A DNA stretch of 64,000 bases from Thermalbibacter longus (GTDB lineage Bacteria > Chloroflexota > Chloroflexia > Thermomicrobiales > Thermomicrobiaceae): NCBI RefSeq assembly GCF_023806485.1, contig NZ_JAMSLR010000008.1, positions 100,528-164,527 on the forward strand, written 5' to 3'. Position numbers and translations under genes: made by a program. Positions 34,805 to 44,025 of the stretch are shown here, piece after piece. Below the pieces are notes generated by a model. The model had not been told where the DNA came from. It saw only the letters and a program-made list of their open reading frames with translations, and did no database searches. Numbering within the stretch: the first letter of the stretch is position 1; each line of letters begins with the position of its first letter.

Positions 34805-35445
34805 GCTGGCGCCTCCGCGATGACCGAGCGCGACGCCGCGCGCACCAGCTCGACGAAGTTGGCCAGGAGCTGGAGTCCCCAACGACCGCTCTTCTCCGGG
34901 TGAAACTGGGTGCCCATGACGTTGCCTTGCGCAACGACGCAGGGGAAGCGGACGCCGTATTCGGTCTCCGCGGCATGCCAAGCCCGATCGCTCGGATCCA
35001 CGTAGTAGGAGTGCACGAAGTAGAAGTCGGCACCATCGGGGATATCCCGGAACAGGGGGTGTCGCTGTACCTGCCAGACCGAGTTCCACCCCATGTGCGG
35101 GATGGGCTGTCCTGCTGGGAGCCGGCGTACGACCCCGGGAATCACGTCCAGGCAGGGATGCTCTCCGCCCTCGTAGCTTACGCTGAGCAGGACCTGCATA
35201 CCCATGCAGATGCCGAGATACGGCGTACCCGCCCGGATCGATTCGAGCAAGACTGGCACCAGGCCATGGGACCGGAGATGGGCCATCGTATCTTGGGCCG
35301 CGCCGACGCCCGGCACGATAACTCCCTCGGCCTCGCCGATCACAGAGGGATCGCGCGTAACGCGGGCATCGACGCCGATGCGCTCCAGCGCATTCACGAC
35401 GCTCGCGAGGTTTCCGGCGCCGTAGTCGACGACCACGATGCTCAT
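34801..35445 (-). CDS. hisH: Imidazole glycerol phosphate synthase glutamine amidotransferase HisH
   Basis: 214 aa class I amidotransferase. MSIVVVDYGAGNLASVVNAL, VIVPGVGAAQDTM, nucleophile Cys in LGICMGMQ, and the His-Glu pair in GTQFHPEKSG. It releases ammonia from glutamine for HisF. The ATG overlaps the stop of the HDAC-family gene by 4 nt and has GGAG 7 nt upstream. Confidence 0.94.
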   Translation of the reverse strand: MSIVVVDYGAGNLASVVNALERIGVDARVTRDPSVIGEAEGVIVPGVGAAQDTMAHLRSHGLVPVLLESIRAGTPYLGICMGMQVLLSVSYEGGEHPCLDVIPGVVRRLPAGQPIPHMGWNSVWQVQRHPLFRDIPDGADFYFVHSYYVDPSDRAWHAAETEYGVRFPCVVAQGNVMGTQFHPEKSGRWGLQLLANFVELVRAASRSVIAEAPA

Positions 35446-36398
35446 TCCGGGCTCCCGTCTGGTCCAGGGTCGTCCAGCGCGCGCAGCGTGGCTTCCACGC
35501 TCGCTGCCAGCGCAGTCAGATTGTAGCCCCCTTCCAACACCAGAGCTAGCCGGCCTCCGCACAGCTCGTCGGCCCATCGACGCGCCCGCACGGCCATGCC
35601 CGCAAAGCCGAACTCGGTGACGTCCATGCTGGCCAGCGGGTCGAGGCGATGCGCGTCGAAGCCGGCCGAGACCAGCAGCAGCTCGGGACGGTATTGGGCC
35701 AGGCGGGGGCCGATGACCTGATCGAAGAGCTCGAGGTACCCCTCGTCGCCGGTGCCCGGCCTGAGCGGCAGATTGAGCGTGTAGCCGAACCCGCGTCCTC
35801 GCCCGATCTCGTCCCCGCGGCCGGTTCCCGGGTACAACGGCCACTGGTGCAACGAGATGAAGAGCACCGTGTCCGTCTCGTAGAACGCGGTCTGTGTCCC
35901 ATTGCCGTGGTGCACGTCCCAGTCGAGGATAGCCACGCGCGACAGGCCCCGGCACACGAGGGCGTATTGAGCGGCCACCGCGATGTTGTTGAAGAGGCAG
36001 AAGCCCATCGCGCGCCGCGGCTCGGCGTGGTGCCCCGGAGGTCGCACCAGGGCGAATACCCGCCGCGATTGGCCATCGACTACCCGGTCGACTGCCTGGA
36101 CGGCGGCACCCACGGCCAGAAGCGCCACCTCGTAGGACTCGCGGCAGACGTACGTATCAGGGTCGAGCCAGCCGCCTCCCGCGCGGGCAAAGGCTTCGAT
36201 CTCGGCTATGTAAGCCCGGTCGTGGATCAGCGCAAGCGTCTCGACTGAAGCTGGCTCAGGTTCCAGCACCGCGCGCCCCTCGAGCAGCTTCGCCTGTCGT
36301 AGCCGCTCCTGGATCGCGCGCAGGCGCTCAGGCCGCTCAGGATGACCGTACGTCTCGTGGAGGAGAAATCGATCGGAGGTGATCAAATCAGTCGGCAT
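35442..36398 (-). CDS. Histone deacetylase family protein (AcuC/acetylpolyamine amidohydrolase-like)
   Basis: 318 aa with the class I/II HDAC zinc-enzyme motifs intact: YGHPERPERL, RPPGHHAEPRRAMGFCLFNN (tandem catalytic His), ILDWDVHHGNGTQ (zinc Asp and His) and LEGGYNL. Bacterial members remove acetyl groups from acetyl-CoA synthetase, polyamines or other amides. It overlaps the IMPase gene stop by 11 nt and hisH by 4 nt. Substrate not predictable. Confidence 0.9.
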   Translation of the reverse strand: MPTDLITSDRFLLHETYGHPERPERLRAIQERLRQAKLLEGRAVLEPEPASVETLALIHDRAYIAEIEAFARAGGGWLDPDTYVCRESYEVALLAVGAAVQAVDRVVDGQSRRVFALVRPPGHHAEPRRAMGFCLFNNIAVAAQYALVCRGLSRVAILDWDVHHGNGTQTAFYETDTVLFISLHQWPLYPGTGRGDEIGRGRGFGYTLNLPLRPGTGDEGYLELFDQVIGPRLAQYRPELLLVSAGFDAHRLDPLASMDVTEFGFAGMAVRARRWADELCGGRLALVLEGGYNLTALAASVEATLRALDDPGPDGSPE

Positions 36399-37167
36399 TC
36401 AGCACGTCCAGGATCTGCTGGTGCAGCCTGCCGTTGGACGCCACGCAACTAGTCGAGTCGAGCGTTAGGGGACGACCCGCGTAGTCGGTCACGAGGCCCC
36501 CGGCCTCGCGCACGATCAGCGCGCCAGCCGCTGTGTCCCACGGCGCGAGTTCTGGCTCCCAGAAGCCGTCGAAGCGGCCCGCAGCCACGTAGCACAGGTC
36601 GAGCGCTGCCGAGCCATCGCGCCGTATCGCCCGCGTAAGCGTCGTGAAGCGACCGAAGTGCGCCAGCGCCCGCTTGCGGCGCTCCAGATCGTACGGGAAG
36701 CCGGTTGCTAGGAGCGCCATGATCATCGTCTCCTGGTCGGAGACCTGGATACGCCGGCCATTGAGGTACGCTCCGGCGCCTCGCTCTGCCAGGAACAGCT
36801 CGTCGAGCACCGGCTGGTAGACGACGCCGAGCACTGGCGTGCCGTCGACAATGAACGCGATCGACACGGCGAACAGCGGATAGCCATGCGCATAGTTGGT
36901 TGTGCCATCCAGGGGATCGACGACCCAGAGGTAGCGCGCGTCCTGTTCAGTAGAGCTTGCTCCGCTCTCTTCGCTCAAGATCGAATGCTCGGGAAACGCT
37001 GCCTGGATTCGCCCGACGATCAGCCGCTCGCTCTCCATGTCAACTTCGGTAACCAGGTTGACAGTGCCCTTGAATCGGATCTCCTGAACCTGTCCTAGCC
37101 GCTCGCGGAGCAACCGCCCGGCCGATAGTGCGGTCTCGACCGCGACGCTCCGCGGAGAGTAGGCCAT
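36388..37167 (-). CDS. suhB: Inositol monophosphatase family protein
   Basis: 259 aa. Metal and catalytic motifs of the Mg-dependent, Li-sensitive phosphatases: SEESG, WVVDPLDGTTNYAHG and ELAPWDTAAGALIVREAGG. It could dephosphorylate inositol-1-phosphate or, as in some histidine operons, histidinol phosphate; its place next to hisH/hisA makes the latter worth considering. ATG at 37167 has AGGGGA 8 nt upstream. Confidence 0.9.
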   Translation of the reverse strand: MAYSPRSVAVETALSAGRLLRERLGQVQEIRFKGTVNLVTEVDMESERLIVGRIQAAFPEHSILSEESGASSTEQDARYLWVVDPLDGTTNYAHGYPLFAVSIAFIVDGTPVLGVVYQPVLDELFLAERGAGAYLNGRRIQVSDQETMIMALLATGFPYDLERRKRALAHFGRFTTLTRAIRRDGSAALDLCYVAAGRFDGFWEPELAPWDTAAGALIVREAGGLVTDYAGRPLTLDSTSCVASNGRLHQQILDVLNAD

Positions 37168-37192
37168 CGCCAGTTCCCCTTCCCGCTCGCCT

Positions 37193-38293
37193 TCACGCCT
37201 GCGCGCGGATCAGCGTCCGTGTCACCAGTGGGAGTTGCGCCTGCACGTCGAGATCCAAGCCCGCGGTGACGCCCCGCTGGTAGAGGAAATAGGCAGCGCC
37301 GGCGATCATCGCGGCGTTGTCGGTGCACAGGATCGGCGGCGGGTAGCGCACGGGGACACTCACGGCCTCCGTCAACCGGCGCCGCAACAGGGCGTTCGCG
37401 GCGACCCCGCCAGCCAGAAGCACCATCGAAGCACGGAAGTCACGGGCCGCTCGCGCCGTCTTCTCGACAAGCACCTCGACGATCGCTTCCTGGTACTCAG
37501 CGGCCAGGTCGGCGACCGGCATATTGGCAGAGTAGACCGGGGGCTCGTACTCCGGGAATGGCTGCCGAGACGAAGAGCGGCGACTGCTCTGCACTGGCCG
37601 GCGGTACTGCTCCACGGTGCGGAGCAGCGCGGTCTTCAGACCACTGAAGCTGAAGTCGTAGCTGTCGCCCAACCAGGCACGCGGCAGCGGGTAGCGCCCG
37701 GCGCGCCCTTGCTCGGATGCGCGCTGGATCGCTGGCCCTCCGGGGAATCCCAAACCGAGTACGCGCGCTCCCTTGTCGAAGGCCTCACCGGCAGCGTCGT
37801 CGAGCGTGCGACCCAGCAGCGCGTAGTCGCCATGCCCGCGCATCAAGATCAGCTCGGTATGCCCGCCGGAGACGATCAGGCAGACGAGCGGAAATACCGG
37901 CGGCTCGACCTCCGGCTGACCCGGGAGCGTTAGCCAGTTCGCGTAGATGTGTCCCTCGAGGTGGTTGACCGGGATCAGCGGTTTCTCCCAGACATACGCC
38001 AGCGTCTTGGCAACATTGATCCCGACCAGCAGCGATCCCGCCAGTCCTGGCCCCTCGGTCACCGCGACCGCGTCGATGTCCGAGGGGCCGACCCCTGCCT
38101 CCTCGAACGCCAGGTCGATCGTTGGGATGATCGTCGTCACGTGCCGGCGCGAGGCAAGCTCAGGGACGATCCCTCCATACCGCTTGTGCAGGTCCACCTG
38201 CGACCGGATGACATTGGAGAGGACCCAGCGACCGTCGCGAACGACGGCTGCCGAGGTCTCATCGCACGACGTTTCGATGCCGAGAATAATCAC
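37193..38293 (-). CDS. tsaD: tRNA threonylcarbamoyladenosine transferase TsaD
   Basis: 366 aa. [18 protein letters not shown], the metal-binding [41 protein letters not shown] and [10 protein letters not shown] are the canonical TsaD/Kae1 blocks. With TsaB and TsaE it places the threonylcarbamoyl group on A37 of ANN-decoding tRNAs. The GTG start overlaps the rimI stop by 4 nt and has GGAG 8 nt upstream. Confidence 0.95.
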   Translation of the reverse strand: MIILGIETSCDETSAAVVRDGRWVLSNVIRSQVDLHKRYGGIVPELASRRHVTTIIPTIDLAFEEAGVGPSDIDAVAVTEGPGLAGSLLVGINVAKTLAYVWEKPLIPVNHLEGHIYANWLTLPGQPEVEPPVFPLVCLIVSGGHTELILMRGHGDYALLGRTLDDAAGEAFDKGARVLGLGFPGGPAIQRASEQGRAGRYPLPRAWLGDSYDFSFSGLKTALLRTVEQYRRPVQSSRRSSSRQPFPEYEPPVYSANMPVADLAAEYQEAIVEVLVEKTARAARDFRASMVLLAGGVAANALLRRRLTEAVSVPVRYPPPILCTDNAAMIAGAAYFLYQRGVTAGLDLDVQAQLPLVTRTLIRAQA

Positions 38294-38955
38294 GCCGACC
38301 GCTCCACGATATCGATCCGCTCGCGTGCCAAACGCTCCACCAGTCGCCGTTTGAGCTCCAGCAAATGCTGCCGGTAGGCCGGATCTCGCAGCGAGGGCGA
38401 AGTCATGATATAGGCATCCTCCGCGTTGTCGCTGTAGTAGCGTGGGCGAACGCCCTGCCTGGTGAGTCCGTACTTCTCGTACAACGACTGCGCCGCGCGG
38501 TTCGATACTCTGACCTCGAGTGTGAGGAACTCGGCGTTACGCCGGATCGCCTCGCTGACGAGCGTCAGGAAGAGCACCTCGCCGAGACCGAGTCCCCGGT
38601 GCTCCGGCGCGACCCCGATCGTGGTCACGTGAGCCTCACCATACAGTGTCCACATTCCGGCGAACCCGACCAGCGGGCGCGTAGCCAGCCGCACCGGCCG
38701 GCGCAGGCGTGGCAGGAGCGCTAGCGGCCCTCGAGCGTCCTCTCGCTCGGCCTCGGGCTCACCCGCTGTCGCCAGCTCCTGGCGCAACACGATGTAGTAA
38801 TTGCGCTCCGGCTCTCGAAGCTCCCGGTAGTATGCTGACTCCGGCCAGGGATTGCTGAAGCATCGCCGTTCGAGCTGCGACACCTCCGGCACATCGTCGC
38901 TCTCCATCGGCGCCAGCACGTAAATCCGCTCAGTTCCATCCGCCGGGGCTGACAT
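38290..38955 (-). CDS. rimI: Ribosomal-protein-alanine N-acetyltransferase-like GNAT protein
   Basis: About 221 aa, longer than the usual ~150 because of an insert of ~35 residues around positions 65-95 rich in Arg, Ala and Glu. GNAT motif A is [20 protein letters not shown], preceded by [10 protein letters not shown] and followed by [18 protein letters not shown], all typical of RimI. Between tsaB and tsaD, its standard neighbourhood. ATG at 38955 lacks a clear ribosome-binding site. Confidence 0.88.
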   Translation of the reverse strand: MSAPADGTERIYVLAPMESDDVPEVSQLERRCFSNPWPESAYYRELREPERNYYIVLRQELATAGEPEAEREDARGPLALLPRLRRPVRLATRPLVGFAGMWTLYGEAHVTTIGVAPEHRGLGLGEVLFLTLVSEAIRRNAEFLTLEVRVSNRAAQSLYEKYGLTRQGVRPRYYSDNAEDAYIMTSPSLRDPAYRQHLLELKRRLVERLARERIDIVERSA

Positions 38956-38998
38956 CACGATGGCACGATCCAGTCCTGTTGCTGCGGCAACTGCCGCC

Positions 38999-39706
38999 TC
39001 AGCGGCTCTCTGGCAATTCTACCGAAGCGGCGACCTCAGCAGTCCCGGCATGGACGTACACCGGCTCCAGGGTCTCCAGCCGGTCGACGGCACCGCTCTG
39101 CCAGCGCTGGAAAGCCAGATCGGCCAGCCAACCAGGGCGCAGAGCGCGCCACGACGGCGGGGGCAAGATCACCCGCGGGTGGCTCGCCAGCCGCTCGGCC
39201 AGCTCAGCATGGAGCGCACCCGCCAGCACGGTGGTCTCGGTGAGGCCCTCGCTGAGTTGATCGGCCCTGACCGTCTTCAGCACGCTCTCCCGCACCCATT
39301 GGCCACCCCGGTGGTAATAGTCAGCGTATACCACCCGGCCACGGCCGGCCGGAACGAACGCCCTAATAGGATGGCGGCGAACGGTATGCGGGTAGGCAAG
39401 CACGTCGAGCGTCATGATCCCGACCAGCGGTATGCCGAGCCCATAGCTGAGCCCTTTGGCAACGCTCATCCCGACACGCAGCCCGTTGAAGCTCCCAGGG
39501 CCCAGGGTGACAGCCACCGCTTTGAGCTGCCGAACGTCGAGACGGTTGATGCGCAGCAGATGATCGAGCTGGCTCAGCACGCTGGCCGTCTGGTTCCGGC
39601 CAGCATTCCAGTTCAGCTCGCTCAGCCAGGCCCCGTCGAAGAGGGCAAGGCCCGCCTGCTCGGTCGAAGTGTCAATCGCGAGGAGCAGCCGGTCGACGTC
39701 GACCAC
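38999..39706 (-). CDS. tsaB: tRNA threonylcarbamoyladenosine biosynthesis protein TsaB
   Basis: 235 aa. Opens with LLLAIDTSTEQAGLALFDG and has the family block VAVTLGPGSFNGLRVGMSVAKGL. It is the TsaD partner in t6A synthesis. GTG at 39706 has GGAGG 6 nt upstream, better than the TTG at 39712. It overlaps the 3' end of tsaE by 35 nt. Confidence 0.92.
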   Translation of the reverse strand: MVDVDRLLLAIDTSTEQAGLALFDGAWLSELNWNAGRNQTASVLSQLDHLLRINRLDVRQLKAVAVTLGPGSFNGLRVGMSVAKGLSYGLGIPLVGIMTLDVLAYPHTVRRHPIRAFVPAGRGRVVYADYYHRGGQWVRESVLKTVRADQLSEGLTETTVLAGALHAELAERLASHPRVILPPPSWRALRPGWLADLAFQRWQSGAVDRLETLEPVYVHAGTAEVAASVELPESR

Positions 39707-40208
39707 CGGCAACCTCCACTCTCAACTGGTCGACCAGTCGCTGGTACCGCTCGCCATACGGATAGAAGGCAAGGCGCCGCTTGCTGTCGGCCACAAATTC
39801 GAGATCGATCAGCAGGAACTGCTCGAACACGTCGAGAGCAACGCGCTCGGGCCACTCGATGACGACGATCCCCTCCGGATCGTCCAGATAGTCCAGGAGC
39901 CCGAAGGTCGCAAGCTCACCTGGATCTTCCAACCGGTACAGATCGATGTGGTACAGGCGGACTGGCGTCTCGTCGGGTAAATGCCCGGCATGCTCCATCG
40001 CCAGCACGAAGGTCGGGCTCTGGACATAGTCCTCTACTTCCAGCCCGCGAGCGATTCCCTGCACCAGCGTCGTCTTACCGGAGCCGAGCGGGCCACGCAG
40101 CAGGTACACGTCGCCGGGCCGAGCCAACCGGCTGAGCTGGGCGCCCAGCCGTCGCGTCTGGTCAGGGCTATGACTGATAATGTCCAGCGCCGGGATTCGT
40201 GATGGCAT
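39672..40208 (-). CDS. tsaE: tRNA threonylcarbamoyladenosine biosynthesis ATPase TsaE
   Basis: 178 aa. Walker A GPLGSGKTTLVQG near residue 37, SPTFVLAMEHAG, YHIDLYRLEDPGELATFGL and the IVVIEWPERV block define TsaE. It hydrolyses ATP in the t6A complex. The C-terminal ~25 residues are Arg-rich and longer than usual. ATG at 40208 has AAGGA 6 nt upstream; the long upstream frame is a shadow of the amidase gene. Confidence 0.92.
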   Translation of the reverse strand: MPSRIPALDIISHSPDQTRRLGAQLSRLARPGDVYLLRGPLGSGKTTLVQGIARGLEVEDYVQSPTFVLAMEHAGHLPDETPVRLYHIDLYRLEDPGELATFGLLDYLDDPEGIVVIEWPERVALDVFEQFLLIDLEFVADSKRRLAFYPYGERYQRLVDQLRVEVAGGRRRPAAPRD

Positions 40209-40267
40209 ACCGATCCTTGCCTCTACTCCTGGACACTGTACCGCCAGCGCACCGCTCCGTCGAGCCC

Positions 40268-41677
40268 TCAATCGACCGGCGGCCGGAGCTGCGCCCATGG
40301 GCGATACCGCTCGAACGCCGCCGCGGCGCGCAGCACGGTCACATCCTCCCGCCACCGGCCGACGATCTGGAGGCCGACCGGTAAGCCCTCGCTCGTAAAG
40401 CCACAGGGGACTGTCGCCGCTGGCTGGCCGCTGAAGTTGAACGGGTAGGTGAACGGCGTCCAGGAGAGATAGGTGGTCGGATGGCCTTGGATCTCGCCAG
40501 GGTGGTCGGCCCCCGCGGCGAATGCCGTTACTGGAACTGTCGGCGTTAGCAGGATGTCGTAGCGCTCCATCAGGTGGCGCAAGCGGTCGGCATAGGCCGA
40601 GCGTTCGGCGTAGGCCCATGCGAGGTCGACTCCGCGCACGTTCAACCCGGCCTCGATGACAGCCAGCCGGCCCGGATCGACCAGCTCGCGCACCTGCTCG
40701 AGGTCGTCCCGGTGCACGGCGGCCATTGCCGTCGACCAGATCAGGTCCAGGGCCGTGTAGGGGACGTCGAGCGGCTCGGGGAGCGCCTCTACCTCACATC
40801 CCAGCTCGCTGAAGGCTCGAGCGGCATCCTCGGCCAGCCTGTCCACCTCCGCATCGACCGGCAGGTCTCCAGCTCTCGAGATCCAGCAGGCGCGTAGTCC
40901 TCCGATCTCGTCTTCGAGGCTCACCAGATAATCGATTCCCGTTGGGTTGAGAGAGTTTCGATCTCGCGGATCGGGACCTGCCATGACGTTGAGCATGAGG
41001 GCGGCGTCCGCCACCGTGCGGGTCATCGGCCCCATGTGCGCCAGGCTCTCTACCGCGCTCGGTGGATAATACGGGATCAAACCGAACGAGGGCTTGAAGC
41101 CGAAGATGCCGCAGAACGCGGCCGGGATGCGGATCGACCCTGCCCCATCGGTTCCTTGGGCCAAGGGGCCTAGGCCAGCAGCGACGGCCGCGGCCGCTCC
41201 GCCGCTCGAACCCCCGGCAGTGCGACCGATCTTCCACGGGTTGTGAGTCGGCCCGACGACACGATTCCCGGAATCGCCTTTCCAGCCTAGCTCAGGCGTG
41301 TTCGTCTTGCCCAGCAGCACCCCGCCTGCCGCGTACAGCCGCTCGACCACCGGGGCGTCCGCCTCGGGAATCCAGTCCTTCCAAAGCAGCGAGCCGCGAG
41401 TGGTTCTGACCCCGCGAGTCGGTGTCACGTCCTTGATGGAGAGCGGCACTCCCAGCAGCGGCGGTTGATCGTGGCCGGCTGCATAGGCCTGCTCCGCCTC
41501 CAGTGCCTGCTTGCGGGCGAGGTCAGCGGTCACGGTGATGAAGGCAGTGAGCGTCGGGTTGAGCCGCTCGATCCGCCCGAGGATCGCATCCGTTACCTCG
41601 ACCGGGGACAGCGCCCGCTTGCGAAAGAGCTCGCGCAGCTCGATGGCCGAGAGGTAGCACAATTCAGCCTGCGACAT
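40268..41677 (-). CDS. Amidase (amidase signature family)
   Basis: 469 aa. The Ser-cisSer-Lys triad is visible: Lys in GVPLSIKD (near 80), [21 protein letters not shown], and [13 protein letters not shown]. The family includes GatA, glutamyl-tRNA amidotransferase-like and catabolic amidases; absence of gatB/gatC nearby argues for a free-standing amidase. ATG at 41677 has GGAGG 7 nt upstream; GTG at 41683 is too close to it. Confidence 0.9.
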   Translation of the reverse strand: MSQAELCYLSAIELRELFRKRALSPVEVTDAILGRIERLNPTLTAFITVTADLARKQALEAEQAYAAGHDQPPLLGVPLSIKDVTPTRGVRTTRGSLLWKDWIPEADAPVVERLYAAGGVLLGKTNTPELGWKGDSGNRVVGPTHNPWKIGRTAGGSSGGAAAAVAAGLGPLAQGTDGAGSIRIPAAFCGIFGFKPSFGLIPYYPPSAVESLAHMGPMTRTVADAALMLNVMAGPDPRDRNSLNPTGIDYLVSLEDEIGGLRACWISRAGDLPVDAEVDRLAEDAARAFSELGCEVEALPEPLDVPYTALDLIWSTAMAAVHRDDLEQVRELVDPGRLAVIEAGLNVRGVDLAWAYAERSAYADRLRHLMERYDILLTPTVPVTAFAAGADHPGEIQGHPTTYLSWTPFTYPFNFSGQPAATVPCGFTSEGLPVGLQIVGRWREDVTVLRAAAAFERYRPWAQLRPPVD

Positions 41678-41695
41678 CGGCACCCCTCCATTTCC

Positions 41696-42727
41696 TTAGC
41701 TTTTGAAATGCGCGTAACCACCCGGCTCGATCTCCTCGAGCTTCCCCAGCACGTTGCGAAGCTTGACCCGCGGGCCCTCGGCTCCCGCCTCCACGATATG
41801 ACCGATGCGGTACGGCGGCCGCAGCCCGGCCCGGCGGAAGGCTCGGCAGACCCGTTCGAAGACGTGCTGCGGGGCGGTGAAGAGCAGCTCATAGTCTTCT
41901 CCACCGCGAAGGGCCAGGTCGCGCCAATCCGGGAAACCCCACTTGATCGCGTTGGGGATGGGAACCCGATGCAGGTCGACAATCGCCGAGACGCCGCTCC
42001 GTTCACAGATCTTCGGCAGGTCGCCCAGTAAGCCGTCGCTGAGATCCATCGCCGCGCGCACGCCGCATCTCCGGAGCAGCATACCTTCTCGCACCCGAGG
42101 CTGGGGTCGATGATAGGCCTCCTGCATCCGCGGGCTCCCGTCGAGGGTCTTCAGTCCTCGCTCGAGAACGCGTAGCCCGGCCGCCGCCAGACCCAGCGGC
42201 CCGGTCACCCCGATGACGTCCCCCGGTCGTGCTGCCGCGCGGGTCAGGAGCGGTCGAGAATCGCGAGGTACGTCGCCAACGACGGTAACGGCGATCAGAA
42301 CCCCGTTCGGCGCCCTCGTCGTGTCGCCGCCAGCGATCACGAGCCCGAACCGCTGGCCCAGCTTGCGCGCGCTGCGGTAGAAATCGAGTACCTCCTGGTC
42401 GCGCTCGGAGCCGCGCAACCCCAGGTCGACGAGCGCCAGTCGCGGGCGCGCGCCCATCGCCGCGATATCGCTCAAGTTGACCGCCAGCGCTTTGTGCCCC
42501 AGCGAACCCCAGTCCGTCCAGTCGAGGCGGAAGTGCACACGCTCGACGAGCACATCGGTGGTGATGACGACGTCGTGGCCAGGACGAGGTCGCCAGACCG
42601 CCGCGTCGTCGCCGATCCCGATCCGCAGCCGGCTCCAGGTGTCGCGACCGACGAGCCTGCTGATCTGGTCGATCAGCGCAAACTCGCCGACCTCCCGTAC
42701 CAGCCGACCACTTGAAGCCACCCGCAT
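41696..42727 (-). CDS. thiL: Thiamine-monophosphate kinase ThiL
   Basis: 343 aa. Motifs GIGDDAAV, ITTDVLVERVHF, GHKALAVNLSDIAAMGARP, VIAGGDTT, AAMDLSDGLLGDL and LRGGEDYELLFT match ThiL, which phosphorylates thiamine monophosphate to the cofactor diphosphate. ThDP would serve the acetolactate synthase-like enzyme at 16.5 kb. No TPP riboswitch is seen upstream. The start lies 6 nt past the glycosyltransferase stop. Confidence 0.93.
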   Translation of the reverse strand: MRVASSGRLVREVGEFALIDQISRLVGRDTWSRLRIGIGDDAAVWRPRPGHDVVITTDVLVERVHFRLDWTDWGSLGHKALAVNLSDIAAMGARPRLALVDLGLRGSERDQEVLDFYRSARKLGQRFGLVIAGGDTTRAPNGVLIAVTVVGDVPRDSRPLLTRAAARPGDVIGVTGPLGLAAAGLRVLERGLKTLDGSPRMQEAYHRPQPRVREGMLLRRCGVRAAMDLSDGLLGDLPKICERSGVSAIVDLHRVPIPNAIKWGFPDWRDLALRGGEDYELLFTAPQHVFERVCRAFRRAGLRPPYRIGHIVEAGAEGPRVKLRNVLGKLEEIEPGGYAHFKS

Positions 42728-42733
42728 GTTCGC

Positions 42734-43909
42734 TCATCCCCTCCGCTCGACGACCACTGGAGATGCCGTAGCACGTTTCAGCGCGCGGCGATATACCTCG
42801 AGTGTCTCGGAGGCCGTTCGTTCCCAGGAAAACCCCCGCGACCGCTCTAGCCCCGCAGCGGCGAGCTGCGCTCGCAATCGAGGAGAGCCGGCGAGCTCGC
42901 GCAGCGCCCGCGCCAGCGAATCAGTATCGCGTGGATCGACCAGGATCGCGGCGTCTCCTGCCACTTCAGGGAGCGACGAGATCGACGATGTGATTACCGG
43001 AACCCCACACGCCATCGCTTCGAGCACCGGCAGTCCGAAGCCCTCGTAGAGTGACGGGTAAACGAAAACTGTCGCCGCGCTGTACCACAGTGCCAGCTCG
43101 TCCGGGTTCACGTAACCGGCGAAGCGTACCTGATCGGTGAGATCCAGTTCCTGCACAAGTCGAAAGATCGAGGATTCGCGCCATCCCCGTGCCCCCGCTA
43201 TTACTAGCGGCATCGAGATCTCGGCTCTAACCCGGGCGTACGCATGGAGGAGTCCTTCGACGTTCTTGCGCGGCTGCAGTGTGCCCAGAAACAGAAAAAA
43301 CTCGTTGGGCAGGCCATGTGCCCGGCGAAACGCTTCGAGCAGGCGATCATCGTGGACTGGCCGGAGCGAGCCATCGAGCCCGTTGGGCACGACGACCACC
43401 TTTTCTGGAGGCACTGCAAGAAGCTCGACAACGTCGTCGCGGGTCTGGGTAGACACCGCGATAACAGCGTCGGCCCGCCGAGCTGAGAGCTTGGTCAGAG
43501 CGGCGAGATAGCGCTGCTTGAGCGGCGGGTAGTGCTCGGGATAATGGAGGAAGGCCAAATCGTGCACTGTCAGCACCAGTGGCCGCGGCCCGGCGAGCGG
43601 AACCACGTTGACCGGCGCATGGAGGAGGTCCACTCGCCGGCGTCGCGCGGCAACCGGGCCGATAGTTTGCTCCCAGACGATCCGCACGGGTGGGCGCTGG
43701 GTCGGCAGGCGGCTCACGGCCCAGGTCACCCGCGCCGCGATCCCCTCGCGCGCGCCGCAGTACGCCAGCTCGTTGGTGAAAACGACGAGGTCCAGGCGTG
43801 GATCGGCCTCGGGCAGGTACCGAACCAGCGCCTCGATGTACCGGCTGACCCCAGCTCGCCGATACCCGGGCGCAAACGAGAGTAGATGACCCAAGAGACC
43901 AGCGCGCAT
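42734..43909 (-). CDS. Glycosyltransferase family 4 protein
   Basis: 391 aa GT-B fold transferase. N-terminal Rossmann-like half with GVSRYIEAL and HAPVNVVPL; C-terminal donor-binding half with FLGTLQPRKNV, VIAGARGW and the E-x7-E motif in YEGFGLPVLEAMACG. These retaining enzymes use nucleotide-sugars to build cell-surface polysaccharides or glycolipids. First gene of the 13-gene minus-strand run, just below a TAGAAT -10. ATG at 43909 has GGAG 8 nt upstream. Sugar specificity unknown. Confidence 0.88.
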   Translation of the reverse strand: MRAGLLGHLLSFAPGYRRAGVSRYIEALVRYLPEADPRLDLVVFTNELAYCGAREGIAARVTWAVSRLPTQRPPVRIVWEQTIGPVAARRRRVDLLHAPVNVVPLAGPRPLVLTVHDLAFLHYPEHYPPLKQRYLAALTKLSARRADAVIAVSTQTRDDVVELLAVPPEKVVVVPNGLDGSLRPVHDDRLLEAFRRAHGLPNEFFLFLGTLQPRKNVEGLLHAYARVRAEISMPLVIAGARGWRESSIFRLVQELDLTDQVRFAGYVNPDELALWYSAATVFVYPSLYEGFGLPVLEAMACGVPVITSSISSLPEVAGDAAILVDPRDTDSLARALRELAGSPRLRAQLAAAGLERSRGFSWERTASETLEVYRRALKRATASPVVVERRG

Positions 43910-43928
43910 GCCGTCGCTCCTCGCGCCG

Positions 43929-43934
43929 ATTCTA
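43929..43934 (-). promoter_or_regulatory. -10 element TAGAAT for the 43.9-32.2 kb minus-strand run
   Basis: TAGAAT on the minus strand about 20 nt before the glycosyltransferase ATG; no convincing -35. The implied leader is short, near 10-15 nt. Confidence 0.35.
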
Positions 43935-43962
43935 CCCGGCTCTCAGTCTCTGCTCCCACTGC

Positions 43963-43968
43963 TATACT
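43963..43968 (+). promoter_or_regulatory. -10 element TATACT upstream of the helicase gene
   Basis: TATACT 58 nt before the helicase ATG; -35 poor. Divergent from the TAGAAT on the other strand. Confidence 0.35.
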
Positions 43969-44025
43969 GGTGCAGATGCAGTACCTCCCAGGTGGCAGGG
44001 AGGCGCACAGGCGACGACGAGGGTG

